Source: Paguma larvata
Lineage: Eukaryota > Chordata > Mammalia > Carnivora > Viverridae
DNA: 64,000 nucleotides
Direction of reading: 5' to 3'
NCBI GenBank assembly: GCA_030068075.1
Contig: CM057826.1
Span: 100,243,804-100,307,803 of the forward strand
This document shows, piece by piece, positions 11,955-23,994 of the stretch; the first letter of the stretch is position 1, and each line of letters opens with the position of its first letter. The notes beneath the pieces were generated by a model. It saw only the letters and a list, made by a program, of their open reading frames with translations, had not been told where the DNA came from and searched no databases. A program made the position numbers and the translations under genes.

Positions 11955-12120
11955 AAGCATTTTCACATGTATGATCCCACTTGATCATAATTACCCTGTG
12001 AGAGCAGCAGAACAGAAACTGGACTTCCTGTTCTGCTTTTCAGATGAGAAATAGACTCACTTAAGTGACATAACTCGCCTAAGTTCACTCAATTGATAAC
12101 CAATGGATGTGAGGCTGAAA
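11955..12120 (-). mobile_element. MIR SINE, antisense
   Basis: Order attttcacatgtatgatccc, cagatgagaaatagactcac, taactcgcctaagttcac matches a reversed MIR. Confidence 0.6.
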
Positions 12121-12474
12121 ACTACCCACCTTCAGGACTAGCTCTTGCTTTTCACCGAGATGCACGCCTTTAAAGCAAGGTGGGCTGTCATCGACTAGGG
12201 TATGCTTTAACCATGTTTTGCCAAAAGCATCTTTAGAGTTGCTTCTGTTGATAAGGATGACATTTCAGTGATGACTAGGAAAGCCCTAGCACAGTGCCTA
12301 CACCATAGTTTCATCAACCTCCTCTGCTTTTTACTGTCTGCTCTGAAACCTCTGGAGGAAGAACTTTCTTCATCCCATCCATTCTTCACTCCTTCAGGAA
12401 GCAAAACTCTTTCTAAAACTATGGATGGTAATAGCACAGTCTCCACAGGGAGACAGTGGATCTGAAGCCTTCAT

Positions 12475-12690
12475 CCACCATTTTATAGTCATGTGGCCTT
12501 GGAGAGGTCATTGAATTTCTCTAAACATCAGTTTTTACATCTATAAAGTGGGCGAAATAATAGCATCTCTCTGGTAGAACTTGTGATAAGGATATAAACA
12601 CATACAAAAGAATCCTACCTGGGGACTGACATACAATAAGTGCTCCATAAATGGTAGGTCCTATAATGATTGTATTAGCAGAGGTAAAAC
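12475..12690 (+). mobile_element. MIR SINE
   Basis: Contains gtggccttggagaggtcatt, tctctaaacatcagtttt, cataaagtgggcgaaataa-like core and the 3' part acatacaataagtgctcca. Confidence 0.7.
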
Positions 12691-13542
12691 AGTAGTGGTA
12701 GCAGTATCACAAGTTGTTCTGAACTCTGATGCTAAGAACGGGGCTCTTGGAAATGAAATGGAAGAACAGTAATGCCAACCAGCCCCTCTATGCCAGAAGG
12801 TTGGGAAACAACGTCTGAGGTAGCTAAGTTCAGCCCAGTGAGGAATGCTTGAACTTTGACCTTCTTTAATAACTACCACATCTTGCACCATGAGGAGGGC
12901 AACTGCAATCCTGCTTCAAGCTATTTCCAAGAAGACAAAGAGCCAAGGCTGACATCCTTAACTCTGCTCTCTCAGTCAGAATGCTCTGGATACAGCAGTG
13001 TCCCCTACTTCTTTGGGTCGGGTTGAAAGGGAAAAAGAAGGGACTCCACCCCAGCTGCTTTAGCCAGCCTGAATCACAGGGGAAAAGGATGGATGTTTCC
13101 TCCTCCCGGGCCCAGACCAGAGGCAGTACGAACCTGGTGACCGAGGCAGCAGCAGAGGTGCAAGAAGCAGGTACACCCTCCTTCTGGGAATGGCCTTGAT
13201 CCTTCTGCTCCAGTACCCACCTCAGCAGGCCCTGCTGCGGAACGCCACCCTTCCATATGCCCCCACAGCACACCACCACACCTGTCCATGTCACTCATCT
13301 AGCACAACTAACAAAGTGGCCTCCTTCATGAGGACAGCTTCATGCTTCTACAGTCTCTCTTGTCGAAGGGACCAGAAACTGTTGGAGTTAACCAAACGCT
13401 TGAAGCTGGCCAAGTTGTTGCCCTGAGAGTCTGGGTGACCAGCCGCAGAGGGGTGCTCAACTGATGCATATTTGCCCGGAAACATGCTGGGGCCATTCTG
13501 AGTCTGGGTTCTTGGCTATTTTTGGCAAGGAGGATTGGTGGT
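12691..13542. other. CD180 upstream flank
   Basis: No separate gene recognised. Overlapping short ORFs on both strands (up to 142 codons) are not supported. The stretch probably includes distal promoter sequence of CD180. Confidence 0.4.
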
Positions 13543-13583
13543 ATGCAAAAGGAACTTCCTTTTTTTTTTTTTTTTTTTTTGCA
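13543..13583 (+). promoter_or_regulatory. CD180 proximal promoter / splice-acceptor-like tract
   Basis: An octamer-like atgcaaaa (13543-13550) is followed directly by ggaacttcc, which holds ETS-type GGAA cores on both strands. About 20 T residues then end in gcag near 13583. No TATA box is evident between here and the start codon. OCT and ETS-family (PU.1-like) sites suit a B-cell/myeloid gene. The T-tract plus gcag also has the shape of a 3' splice site about 165 bases before the ATG. Both readings are inference. Confidence 0.4.
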
Positions 13584-13746
13584 GCACAGAACCAGCTGAG
13601 CAATCAACAGCATTTCTTGTTCCCAAATCACACCCTTCTGAGCACCTCTCTGCCTGCCGAATTACTGAAGCCATTAGAGTCTGATTGTATTTCTCTGCTC
13701 CAGGCACTAGATAAGCCCACCAAGCTGCGGCGGCCTCGTTCCGGTG

Positions 13747-13836
13747 ATGGCTCCCTGTGCCAGCTGCTTCCTGTTGGCAGTGATGTTTTCTGCCAGCTGT
13801 AAAGCCATCACCTCCTCGGATCAGATGTGCGCTGAG
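13747..13836 (+). CDS. CD180: CD180 coding exon 1 (signal peptide)
   Basis: Thirty codons starting MAPCASCFLLAVMF and ending in CAE, followed by a perfect donor gtgagt at 13837. It encodes the hydrophobic signal peptide and the first mature residues. An in-frame GTG lies just before the ATG; the ATG at 13747 is chosen because it matches the family start. Confidence 0.96.
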
Positions 13837-16800
13837 GTGAGTCTGAATTGTTTGTCTTTATCCAGATTAAACTGCCTGGAAATTCTGAGATTCAGCACAC
13901 GGTCCTATCTGAGCCTTGGCATCCCAAGATCCACCGTCTTTAAAAGGGTGATGAGGTGTGGAGAGGTTCTTCTTTAGAATAAAGAAGGAGCCATAGAGCT
14001 CAGCCAGGAGATGACCTCAAAAATTATCCATTGGAAGAAGTGAGAGTTTGCCTTCTCTACAAACAATTCCCTCAAAACGATCCTAATTGAGACATAAGAT
14101 ACCCGCAGAGTCTCAGTGCAAAGAGCAGCCCTCCAAATGTGCTTCCAGAATGGAGGTACTGTTTGTCCAACATCCAGCATATGGCCACTACTCCACAAAC
14201 AGTTTTTTGGTTTCCTGGAGATTAGCAAAGATGGCCTGTGCCAGGCTGTAGAGCATATATAGATCATTCTGAATGAGTCTGGCTTTCTCCTCGAATTGGA
14301 CAGCCCTCCATCTGTTTTACTGACCCATAGGAGTAACACTGGAGAACAGAGCCAAACTGCATCTTCTGTTTTGGCCCATAACAATATTTACCAGCTCATG
14401 GGAAGTTCTTGGAGAGGGTCTCTTGCCATCTTCTAAAATCCTGCAACCTTCCTCCCACTGAGAAACTGCTCATAATTCTGGAGGCCAGACATCTAAGATC
14501 AGGCATCGGCAAGATTAGTTTCTTCTGAGACCTTGCTCATTGGCTCTCCCTTTGTAGACACCATCTTCTCCCTGTGTCTTCGCCTCATCTTCCCTCTGTA
14601 TGTGTCTGTGTCCTAATTTATTCTTCTCATAAGGACACAAGTCAAAATGTATTAGGGCCCATCCTAATGATCTCAGTTCAACTTAATTACCTCTTTAAAG
14701 ACTCTGTTTTCCAAATAAAGTCACCTTCTGAGTACTCAGGTTAAGACTTCAACATATGAATTTGGGGATGACACGAAACGGCCCACAACAAAAGGGGTCA
14801 AGTAAGAATTTTTTATCAGCCCAGAAGGCTCTCTCTTCAACACTCAGGGAGGCAAGTCAATTACACACAGACATGTAGGTGACATGATAAGAGGGTAGGA
14901 GTGGGAACACCACCTCCTCAGTGACCACGTAGGTATGCCACTCACCATCTGACAACATCCTCAGGTAGGATATAATACCACACTTAAATTCTAATACCAG
15001 CTTATTGGGAACCAGGCTATTTTAAATACCCCACTCTGAAGCCTACCAGTTCAACTCTTAAATCCCTGTATTGCTGCAAAGCCTCTGCAGCCTTTAGAAG
15101 CCCACATGGGAGTCCTGGGAGATTCTGGAAAGCCCATGGAAATACTGGACCAGTCTAGCTTTCTTTTGAAGACACTAGGTTCCAGAGCTGCCAGTTCCTT
15201 TTTGCAAAGGTTCCTACTTTGGCAGAGGAGAGAAGAAAGAAACAGGGAGAGCTCCCTAGTCCTTTGGCTGCTTGTTTCAAGGCCTCCCTGACACTCAGGT
15301 GGCAAAAGTGATGCTGAGGGTCCTCGGATCTCCAGGCCTGTCCCTATGGAGCAGCAAGAGTTTTCCTTTTTAGCTAAGTCAGGTGAGACTGAAATCTTTC
15401 AATACAATAAGCTCCCTGCAGCCATCCCTCTGAAAGGACTGATTTTAAATGCCTTGGAATCAATGCAATTAACATCGGATCTATACTTTCATTTATATCC
15501 TCTATCAAGTCTAAGTTCTCAGCAGCAGGATTCTCAGGCTGTTTACAGCCATCACGCTATGTGAGTACTGGGAGGTTCCTGGGGGTTACAAAGATGAACG
15601 AGAGTTTGTTCTTGAAGGTGAGGATCTTCTGGGTTGCAGAAAGTGGAATAAAAGTAGAAGTGGTTGAAGAGGAAGCTTTGGGTTGAAAGGTCTAGCCCCT
15701 TTTTAAGTCAGATTACCTCAGTTTGCCCAGTCCTCCCCCTTGCCTTCCTTTCCCTCTCTTGTTCTCCTCTCCATTTGAAGAGAATTAACCACAATACTGT
15801 CTATGGGTTCATGTGGCCCCCATTAGCTTATCAGACCCTATCTTGAAAACAAAAGGCTTTTTTTTGTTATTTGGTTTGTTTGTTTTTGCTTTGAGTTTAG
15901 TAAACCTTTTATTGAAGTAAAACATACATACAGAAGGTTCGCCAATCCTAAGTGCACAGTTTAATGAGTCTTTAACCATAGTGAGCACATCCATGTGACC
16001 AGTACACAGATCAAGAAATAGCAAATTCTCAGCAACTCAGAAGCCCTCTCATGCGTATTTCCAGTCTGTAGCTCCCAGGGGCACCCAGTACTCTTAAGTT
16101 CTATCATCAAAAACTGATTTTGCCTCTTTGTGAATTTTATATACCAGAGACCACACGATGTATAGTCTTTTGTGTCTGACTTCTTTGGCAAAGCAGTAAA
16201 TATATGACATTTACCAAACGTGCTGCGTACAGCAATCATTTGTTTATTTTCATTGTTGAATAGTATTCTGTTGTACCAGTGAACGCCTACTTATTTATTC
16301 ATTCTCTGTTAGTGACCATTTGTGCTGTTGTCAATTTCTTGGCTATTATAAATGCTGCTGCTTTGAACATTCAATCTATGTCTGTAGGAAACAAATAGGC
16401 AAATCTTTATTAGGTGTATACCAGGATGGGGATGTATTTGGCCATAGGGTATACATATATTTAATTTCCGTAGATATTGCCAACCTGTTTTCCAAAGAGT
16501 TAGTACCCGTTTATACTCATTGGGAATGTATGTGAATTGTGATTAGTGTAGAGCACTAATATTTGCTACTGATATTTAAGAATGTTAACAATTCTGATGG
16601 ATGGGTAGTGTTTATTTCAAAGGGATTTAATTTTTACTTTCCTGATGATTAGATTGAGTACATTTTCAACTTTGTTGGCAATTTACATATCTGTGTGTGT
16701 GTATATGAGAGTGAGAGAGAGAGAGAGAGAGAAAGACAGAAAGAAGTGCATTCTCAGGTTTTGTCCATTTTCCCTTAGGTTTTCTGTCTTTTTTTTATTG

Positions 16801-19223
16801 ATTTTTAAGGGCTTCTTGTGTATTGCAGATACAAGTCTTTCATCAGATTGCAAATATAATTTCCCACTCTATGTCTTGCCTTTCCATTCTCCTAATGATA
16901 CCTTCTGATGAAAATAAGTTCTTCATTTTAATGTAGCTTGATTTATAATTATTCCTTTATCCTCAGTGCATCTCTGTCCTATTTAAAAATTTTTGCCTGC
17001 CCTAAGGCCATGAAAGTATTATCCTATGTTTTCTGGAAGTTTACTTTGTGTTTATTTCTATGTTAGGTTTCACATTTAGATCTATAGCCCACCTGGAACT
17101 GTTTTCTGCATACATTGTGAGGGGGGAGTCAAGAAGAATTTTAAGTACAATTTTTTGTTTGAAAAATATTCCCAATGTAGACAAGTTCTAAAAATACAAT
17201 GAACATCCATAAACACTCCATGTGGAATCTTCCACTGTTATATTCTACTGTTGTTTTCTTCTGTATGTGTGTATTTCTTCTGTTATATTCTTCTATTGGT
17301 TTCTCTGTATGTGTGTGTACCATAAGTAACAAAATTAGAGCCATGACCAGGTCTTTGGAGGTTGGCAGATGTGCAAAGCATAACTGAAATACAATGTTCT
17401 GTGATTTGAATTCTGGTAACACCTTAGATTCACTCTTGAATAATTACTCTGGAGTATAGACATGCCTCTTCATTTCAAATGGGCTCATCTTGGCAATCCC
17501 ATCCCCTCAAACCTATGGTAGGAGACTGTCCTTTAGTCCTAGGTAGGGCTGAGAAGTGCCTAATAGAGCTCCTTTTTAGAAGAATGCCAAGTTCACAAAT
17601 CCATGGATACAAAGGCTTCTGAAGAGCTCTTAACAATGGCATTATCATGTGATGATTCACTAAAACATGAACTCCTCTTGTGAGTGCTCAACATACATTA
17701 TCTCATTAATCCTCACAGCCGGCCCACAAAGAAGGTTATCCCCCACCTATACTTGGTGAAAAAGAAGGCTCAGAGAACACGATTTAGTAGTTGAAAGCTG
17801 GAATCTGAACCCAAGCAATCTGACTCAAGATACACAGAAAATGAATTGCATAATACTGGGATGCCCTTTGCCTGTAGGAATCAGGTTAACAATGACGTTT
17901 TAGGACTGTGCCCTCTTGGGAATATTTTGTTTTATTTTCAGAGACTAGTTGTTACTCTGGGATTTGATGCAGCCACACTGCTAACTCTGGATAGAGGAGT
18001 GAAAAATGGAGGGAGGGTCAGTGTTCCACATGTCAGGTGGGAATCGGCCCTTGGTGAAACTCAAAAGGTTTGAAAATAGAAAATGATTTCAACACTTTCA
18101 AGAAGAGAAAATACAGCAGGATAGCGGAGAGTCAGAGTTACATCAGAAGGGAGCAAAACAAGATATTGATTGAAAAAATGCAAATGAATTACCTAGAAGG
18201 AAAAGGGATTGCAAACATATTTAACACTGGGGAGTCCCTCTGTAGAAAAGGCACAGCTCTGACTTGAAGCTGGAGACGAAATGGTTGGTACAGGTCCCAG
18301 TGCCCAGTGAGTCCTGAGTAAATGGCCCACGATTCAGAATGGAGGTAGGCATGGGTTTGTTTTTAATGCCTTGTTGGCTTGGATAGCCCTGCTGGCTGCA
18401 CAAGTTCACATCAAGAAGGGACCTGTCTGTGTTGGAACCAGCAAAAGTAGGAGAAGGAAAAGGTGATTTTAGATAATGACCCCACACTGAGGGCTAGAGA
18501 ATGAAAGCTGGTTTTACAGGAAGTGGTCACGTGGATCTCAGAGGAACTGCAGGGACTGCAAAAGCAGTGGTGGGTATGTGCCTGGAGGAGCAACTGAACA
18601 TGTGACCCTGGCAGTCAGCCCAGCTCTATATTCCATTCCTTCTCTGTATCCTGTCCCTTCCTCCTCTGTTACATGGTCTTGCTGCAGTCCCACAATCCTG
18701 TGCTCCACTTATCACCACTCCCTCTCAAAAAGTTTTGAGAGGATCCTGACAGTGAGAAGGACACAACATCACTCATGTAGTATTTATACCAAAAATGTAT
18801 AACCTGAATCAAATCGTGAGGAAAGACGCCCCAAGTGAGGGACATTCTGTAAAATATGAGGCTGTGTTCAGTAAATATGTGTGTGTGTGTGTGTGTTATT
18901 GATATATATATCAATGCCATGATAGACAACAAAAGGCTAAGGAATTGTCTCAGACTAAAGGAGCCTCAAGATATACATGAAAACTAAATGTTGTATGTGA
19001 ACGTGGACTAGAAAAAACAAAATTACTATAAAGGATAATATTAAGACAATTGCCAAAATGTGAATATGAAATGGACATTGGATAACAATATTGTATCAAT
19101 GTTCAATATTCTGAATTAGGCACTGGCACTGTGGTTATAGAAGAGATGTTGTTCTCAGGAGACTTAGGGGTAATGGGTCATGATGTCTACAGTTTACTCT
19201 AAACAAAAAAGGAATGAGAACAA

Positions 19224-19270
<47 letters not shown>

Positions 19271-22200
19271 CTGCCTTAAAAACTTCTAGAGACTGGAAAC
19301 AATTTAATGCTGTTTAAGTGATTCCAGAACATGAGGTGCTTCGTGTCACCATCCGTAATAGTAACTGTGAGTGTACAAGGGTGTGAACATGAAAGCCAAA
19401 GGGGAGGGGCCATGTATTTGTGTGGAACTCAGGACATTCTCCAAAATGTGCTTGCTTTTTAAATTCTCTTATAAGCTGCAATTCTTGTCATTTGCCTCAT
19501 TCTCCTAGGAATCAAGGGCAGAGAGTTCATTGCAGTTTATACCTAACTAGAGATTAATGTATGACACGGGTTCATGGTGGGTTTCTCAATACTCTGTGGT
19601 AATATTATCCACTAGTTCTGTTCTTCACCGGGATAAAACTGAGTTATTTCATTTATCTGCTTTGTATTTGCTAGAAACTCCCTCAGGCCACTGGCTCCGG
19701 AGAGCTCCTGCTGGATTCTCAACTTTCTGAATTACATTAGTGCAGTAAAAGTGCTTAGTAAAGCACAGAAGAGGACTACTTTAGGTGTCATGGGCGCTTA
19801 TATATTCAGGAAAAGGAGGGAATTGCCAGCATGGCGTCTTTTGCTGTAGGACCAGAATAGTGCAAGACAAATTGAGGAAAAGTCCCTTTCTCCAAGTATA
19901 TGTGACATTAGTTATGCTAGAACACACCAGAAAAGGGAAATGCCTTCTCAAAGCTGCTCCAAACCTTAGCAGATACTGGGGAAGTTACATACGTTTCCTC
20001 TTGGGGCCATCCATGTTCATGGGCACAAGAGAGGTCTGGCAACATGTGTTTTTCCCACTAGTCAGCTAAATCTAAGTTTTAAATGTGATGTGTTCATGAA
20101 TTTCAAGGACATTAGGTGGATTTGTGGCAGTGCCTGGAGGACTTTGGGTCTATAAAGTGAAGAATGAATTACAAGGAAATAAAAATATGGCATTTTCATC
20201 AGTAACACTGATAATATTATCACAATATAGAAGACAACGACATGATTTCCTGTAGGTGAGCATGCTCACTATATCTACAAAAATGTGCACCACTAAGCAG
20301 AAGTTGGAGTAGAGCAAAAAGCAATTAAAATATGACATCTCTTCACAGTAAAGGAGAATGTGCTCAGTCTTCTGTTTCCAGCTAAGCAGGACTGTCTGCA
20401 ACTCAGTATGAGGACAGAAAATTTCAAAACAGATACAGAAGTAGTTACAAGGAACCTCCATGTATATATATCGACGTTCAACAATCACCAATATTTTGCC
20501 TACTGATTTCATGTATCCACCCCTCCCCTCCTTTATGCCCAGAGTATTTTAAATGAAATCTCAAACATCAAGTCATTTTACCCAGAAATACTTCAAAATA
20601 CATCTCAAAAGAATAAAAACATTGCTGTTATCATTCAAAAATTCATAATTCCTTAATATCCTCTAATATCCTGTCCCCATCGTTTCTTGATAGTCTATAA
20701 AATGTCTTTTCCTAATGCTTCATTTGAATCAGAATCAAAACAAGGGCCACTCTATTATTAGTTGGTTATATCTCTTAAAGAACTTCTATCACTGTCTCTT
20801 TTAACAGGAGCAGTCTCCTCTTACCCCCTTTGTGCCCCCCTTTCTTAATATGGCTTGTTTTTGCAAACCACTCCATGAGAACATGTGGAGACCTTACTCG
20901 TTCTATTCCTATCTGCAAAAGGTTCCATCTTGTGAATGGACCATATTTCTTTCAACTAGTCCTATAGTGATGAATAATCTGGTGACCACCCACCTTTTTA
21001 TATTACAAAAATATACTAAAATGAATAATCTTATGTACAAGTCACTTTGTGTCTTTGCAGGTGTGTATTTGGTAAGATTCCTAGAAGTGGGATTGCTGTG
21101 CAAAGGATAAAATATGCATAATTTTGCTAATCAATCAAATTACCAATTCTGATATTAATTTCTATTGTTTCTCTTGTCAGAAAGAAGCCAACAAAACATA
21201 TAACTGTGAAAATTTAGGTCTCACAGAAGTTCCTGATACTCTACCAAACACAACAGAATTTTTAGAATTTGGCTTTAATTTCTTACCCACAATTGAAAAT
21301 ACAACTTTCACCAGACTCATAGATCTTATCTTTTTGGACTTAACCAGGTATGTATCTGAGTTCTCTGTGTGTGACTAATGTTTTACTTAAGTAATAACAC
21401 AACTTGCATTCAACTGTTTCCAGGACCTTCTTTTGAGAGCACAGGGGCATTCTACCTATTCTGTGTGTTCACTCTTTCCCATGAAATATGTTTATGCAAG
21501 TGAAATGTAGGCTCAAAGAGATTTTGTGAGTTTGCTTAAGGTCATAGAGTAAGGCATTTAGGCCTTTGCTCTCCTGACTTCCAGTCCAGAGTCCCCCAAA
21601 TGACCCCAGGCCACCTCCATCGCCAAGATTCCACCTGCTGCCTCGCAACACTTCACTGGGACAAAGTCTTGCCCTTTCAGATAGGGACAGATATTACTCT
21701 GCTACCTACCTAGTATGCCCCCGGGACATTTACTTTCCTTCTCCTTTATCACTTCTCATTTTTAGATAAAAGCAATTTGACCACATTTTGAAGGAGTGGA
21801 TGGGGTCAGAACAGCTTTTCTAGATAGAACACTCTAAGTTTCCTCTTGTTATTTTCAAACCCTCTCTTTAGTTCCCCAAACCCCTGCCATTTATCTGGCC
21901 ACCAATCAGATACTATTTTTATTTTAAACAGCCACTATTTCTTTAGCTTTACCAACATGTTTTCTGGGAGTTTTTGCTCATTCTTCCATCTTGCTTTTCA
22001 GGCTTTCTCTCTGGAATAATATTTCTCTTTTTCCCCGAAGTACATCCTCAAACATTTCTTTAGTGAAAATCTCAGGAATAAACTCCCGCAGTTTTTGTTT
22101 TTCCGAACAAAAATGCCTTTATTTTACTCTGATTCTTGAAAGACAGTATTCTCTGGTGTCTTTGGAAGTTGATAGTTTTTGTTCTTCGTCCTGTGATGTC

Positions 22201-23947
22201 ACCATTCCCTTCTTTCGTCACTGCTGTTAGACAGTCACCTGTCTGTCTAATCAGTGTGCACATGTAGGTGATCTTTCCTCTCTGGGTGTTTTCAATGGTT
22301 TCTTTTTGTCTTTGGCATTCTGTAATATCACAGTGCTGTACTGTGTAGGTGGCTGGATTCCTTGAATCTCCTCTGGATCTCTGACTAGATTTATATTGCA
22401 TCTTCTCATCCATCCTTCATAATGTCAATATACCTTTCTTATTTTCCACATCTTCGGTGTTTTGGACTATATTCTATGTAATTTTCTCATATTTACTTTT
22501 AATCTGTTAATATGCTCTTCAGCTAATCTCTTGTGTAACCTACCCATGGTTTTTCAATTTCGTTAACTTCCTATTTCAATAAATTTCAATGACTTTTTAT
22601 TTTAAATATATCAGATCGACTTTAATAAGTTTTTCCTTTTTCATACTATTGGTTTGCTCTGTTTCCTTTAAACATATCAAACACTTGTTTGATCTAAATA
22701 TATTTATTATATATTCTAAAAATATCTATCAGGTATATCACATATTCTTTCTAAATGACATGTATGTTATGAGATATATCTGATAATTCTGGTATCTGCT
22801 GTTTTTTTAACTTAATTCTGCATAACATTTTAATAAATTTGTTTTAAAGTTTATTTATTTTGAGAGAGCACACATGCACACGCAAAAGCAGGGAAGAGTC
22901 AGAGAGAGAGGGAGAGAATCCCAAGCAGGTTTGTGCTGTCAGCGTGCAGCCCGACCCAGGACTCTAACCCATGAACTGTGAGTTCATGGCTTGAGCTAAA
23001 ATCAAGAGCTGGACATTTAACCGACTGAACCACTTAGGCATTCCTGTAGAACATTTTTTTAAAAACTCACCTTGGCTAATGAATTTCCCTTATGTATTCA
23101 GTGAAGTTTTATTTTGAGCTCATTTATCTTTTGGAACTTGGTGTAAATCTTTGTTTAAAATACTTTCCTGGAATTAGACAATAGCATTATGGCTACAGAC
23201 AATAAGCCTATGTATTTTTGGAGATGCATAGTGAAATTATGTTTGGGATGTCTAGGATTTGATTTGTACCAATTCAGGAGGGAGAGGAGGGAACAGAAGA
23301 GGCAAAGAAGTATATATGGCAAAATCTTCAGAACTGCTACAATGTGTGATTTGATATATTAAAGTTCATTGTACTACTATCTTTACTTTTATGTAAGTTT
23401 GCAAGTTTTCCTTATTAAAAATTAATTAAGTAGGTATGTCATTCAAGAAGAAATTTCTGTTCTCTTCTGCTGCTATCTGAAGTCACTATCATTCTGAAGC
23501 CACTTTAAACTCAATTTTCTATGTGGGTTTCTTTTGGGAGGTCCACAGAAGTAGTGTCAATTCAGACCCCAGCCCTTGTGATTGGAAACTTATGGGTAGA
23601 GAATCTCAGAGGGAGACTTTTCTCTTTGTTATCATTGTTGCTCCACCTAAAGCCATAGGCCAAGACAAATATATCCTCAAGGCCACCCTCTACGAGCTTT
23701 CTTTTTTAAGGTCATCCACTGAAAGGGTCCCTTCTGAAGATCTTGGAGGTCTGCAGGTTTTTGATAGGACCTCATACCCTGCTTGGACCCCAAGCTTTGT
23801 CTCCTGCCATGGTACATGTGGCTCAATACAACTCAGGCTTATGAGAAAGCTACCTCCAGGGCTCACTTGCTTCTAGGGATTCCAGCTTCTTTTTAACATC
23901 TCCTTTAGTGTGTTTCTAAGGGATTTCCTTACTGACCTCCAGGGGAG

Positions 23948-23994
<47 letters not shown>

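Larger units (their letters stand above)
13837..21180 (+). other. CD180: CD180 intron 1
   Basis: 7.3 kb intron. It contains an MLT1-like LTR, a long antisense L1, a MIR, LINE-like fragments and a 40-base GT microsatellite (listed separately). No additional exon recognised. Confidence 0.85.

Noticed and set aside
12866..13294. 142-codon minus-strand ORF upstream of CD180
   Set aside because: Overlapped by other open frames on both strands in GC-richer DNA. No recognisable motif, splice context or start context.
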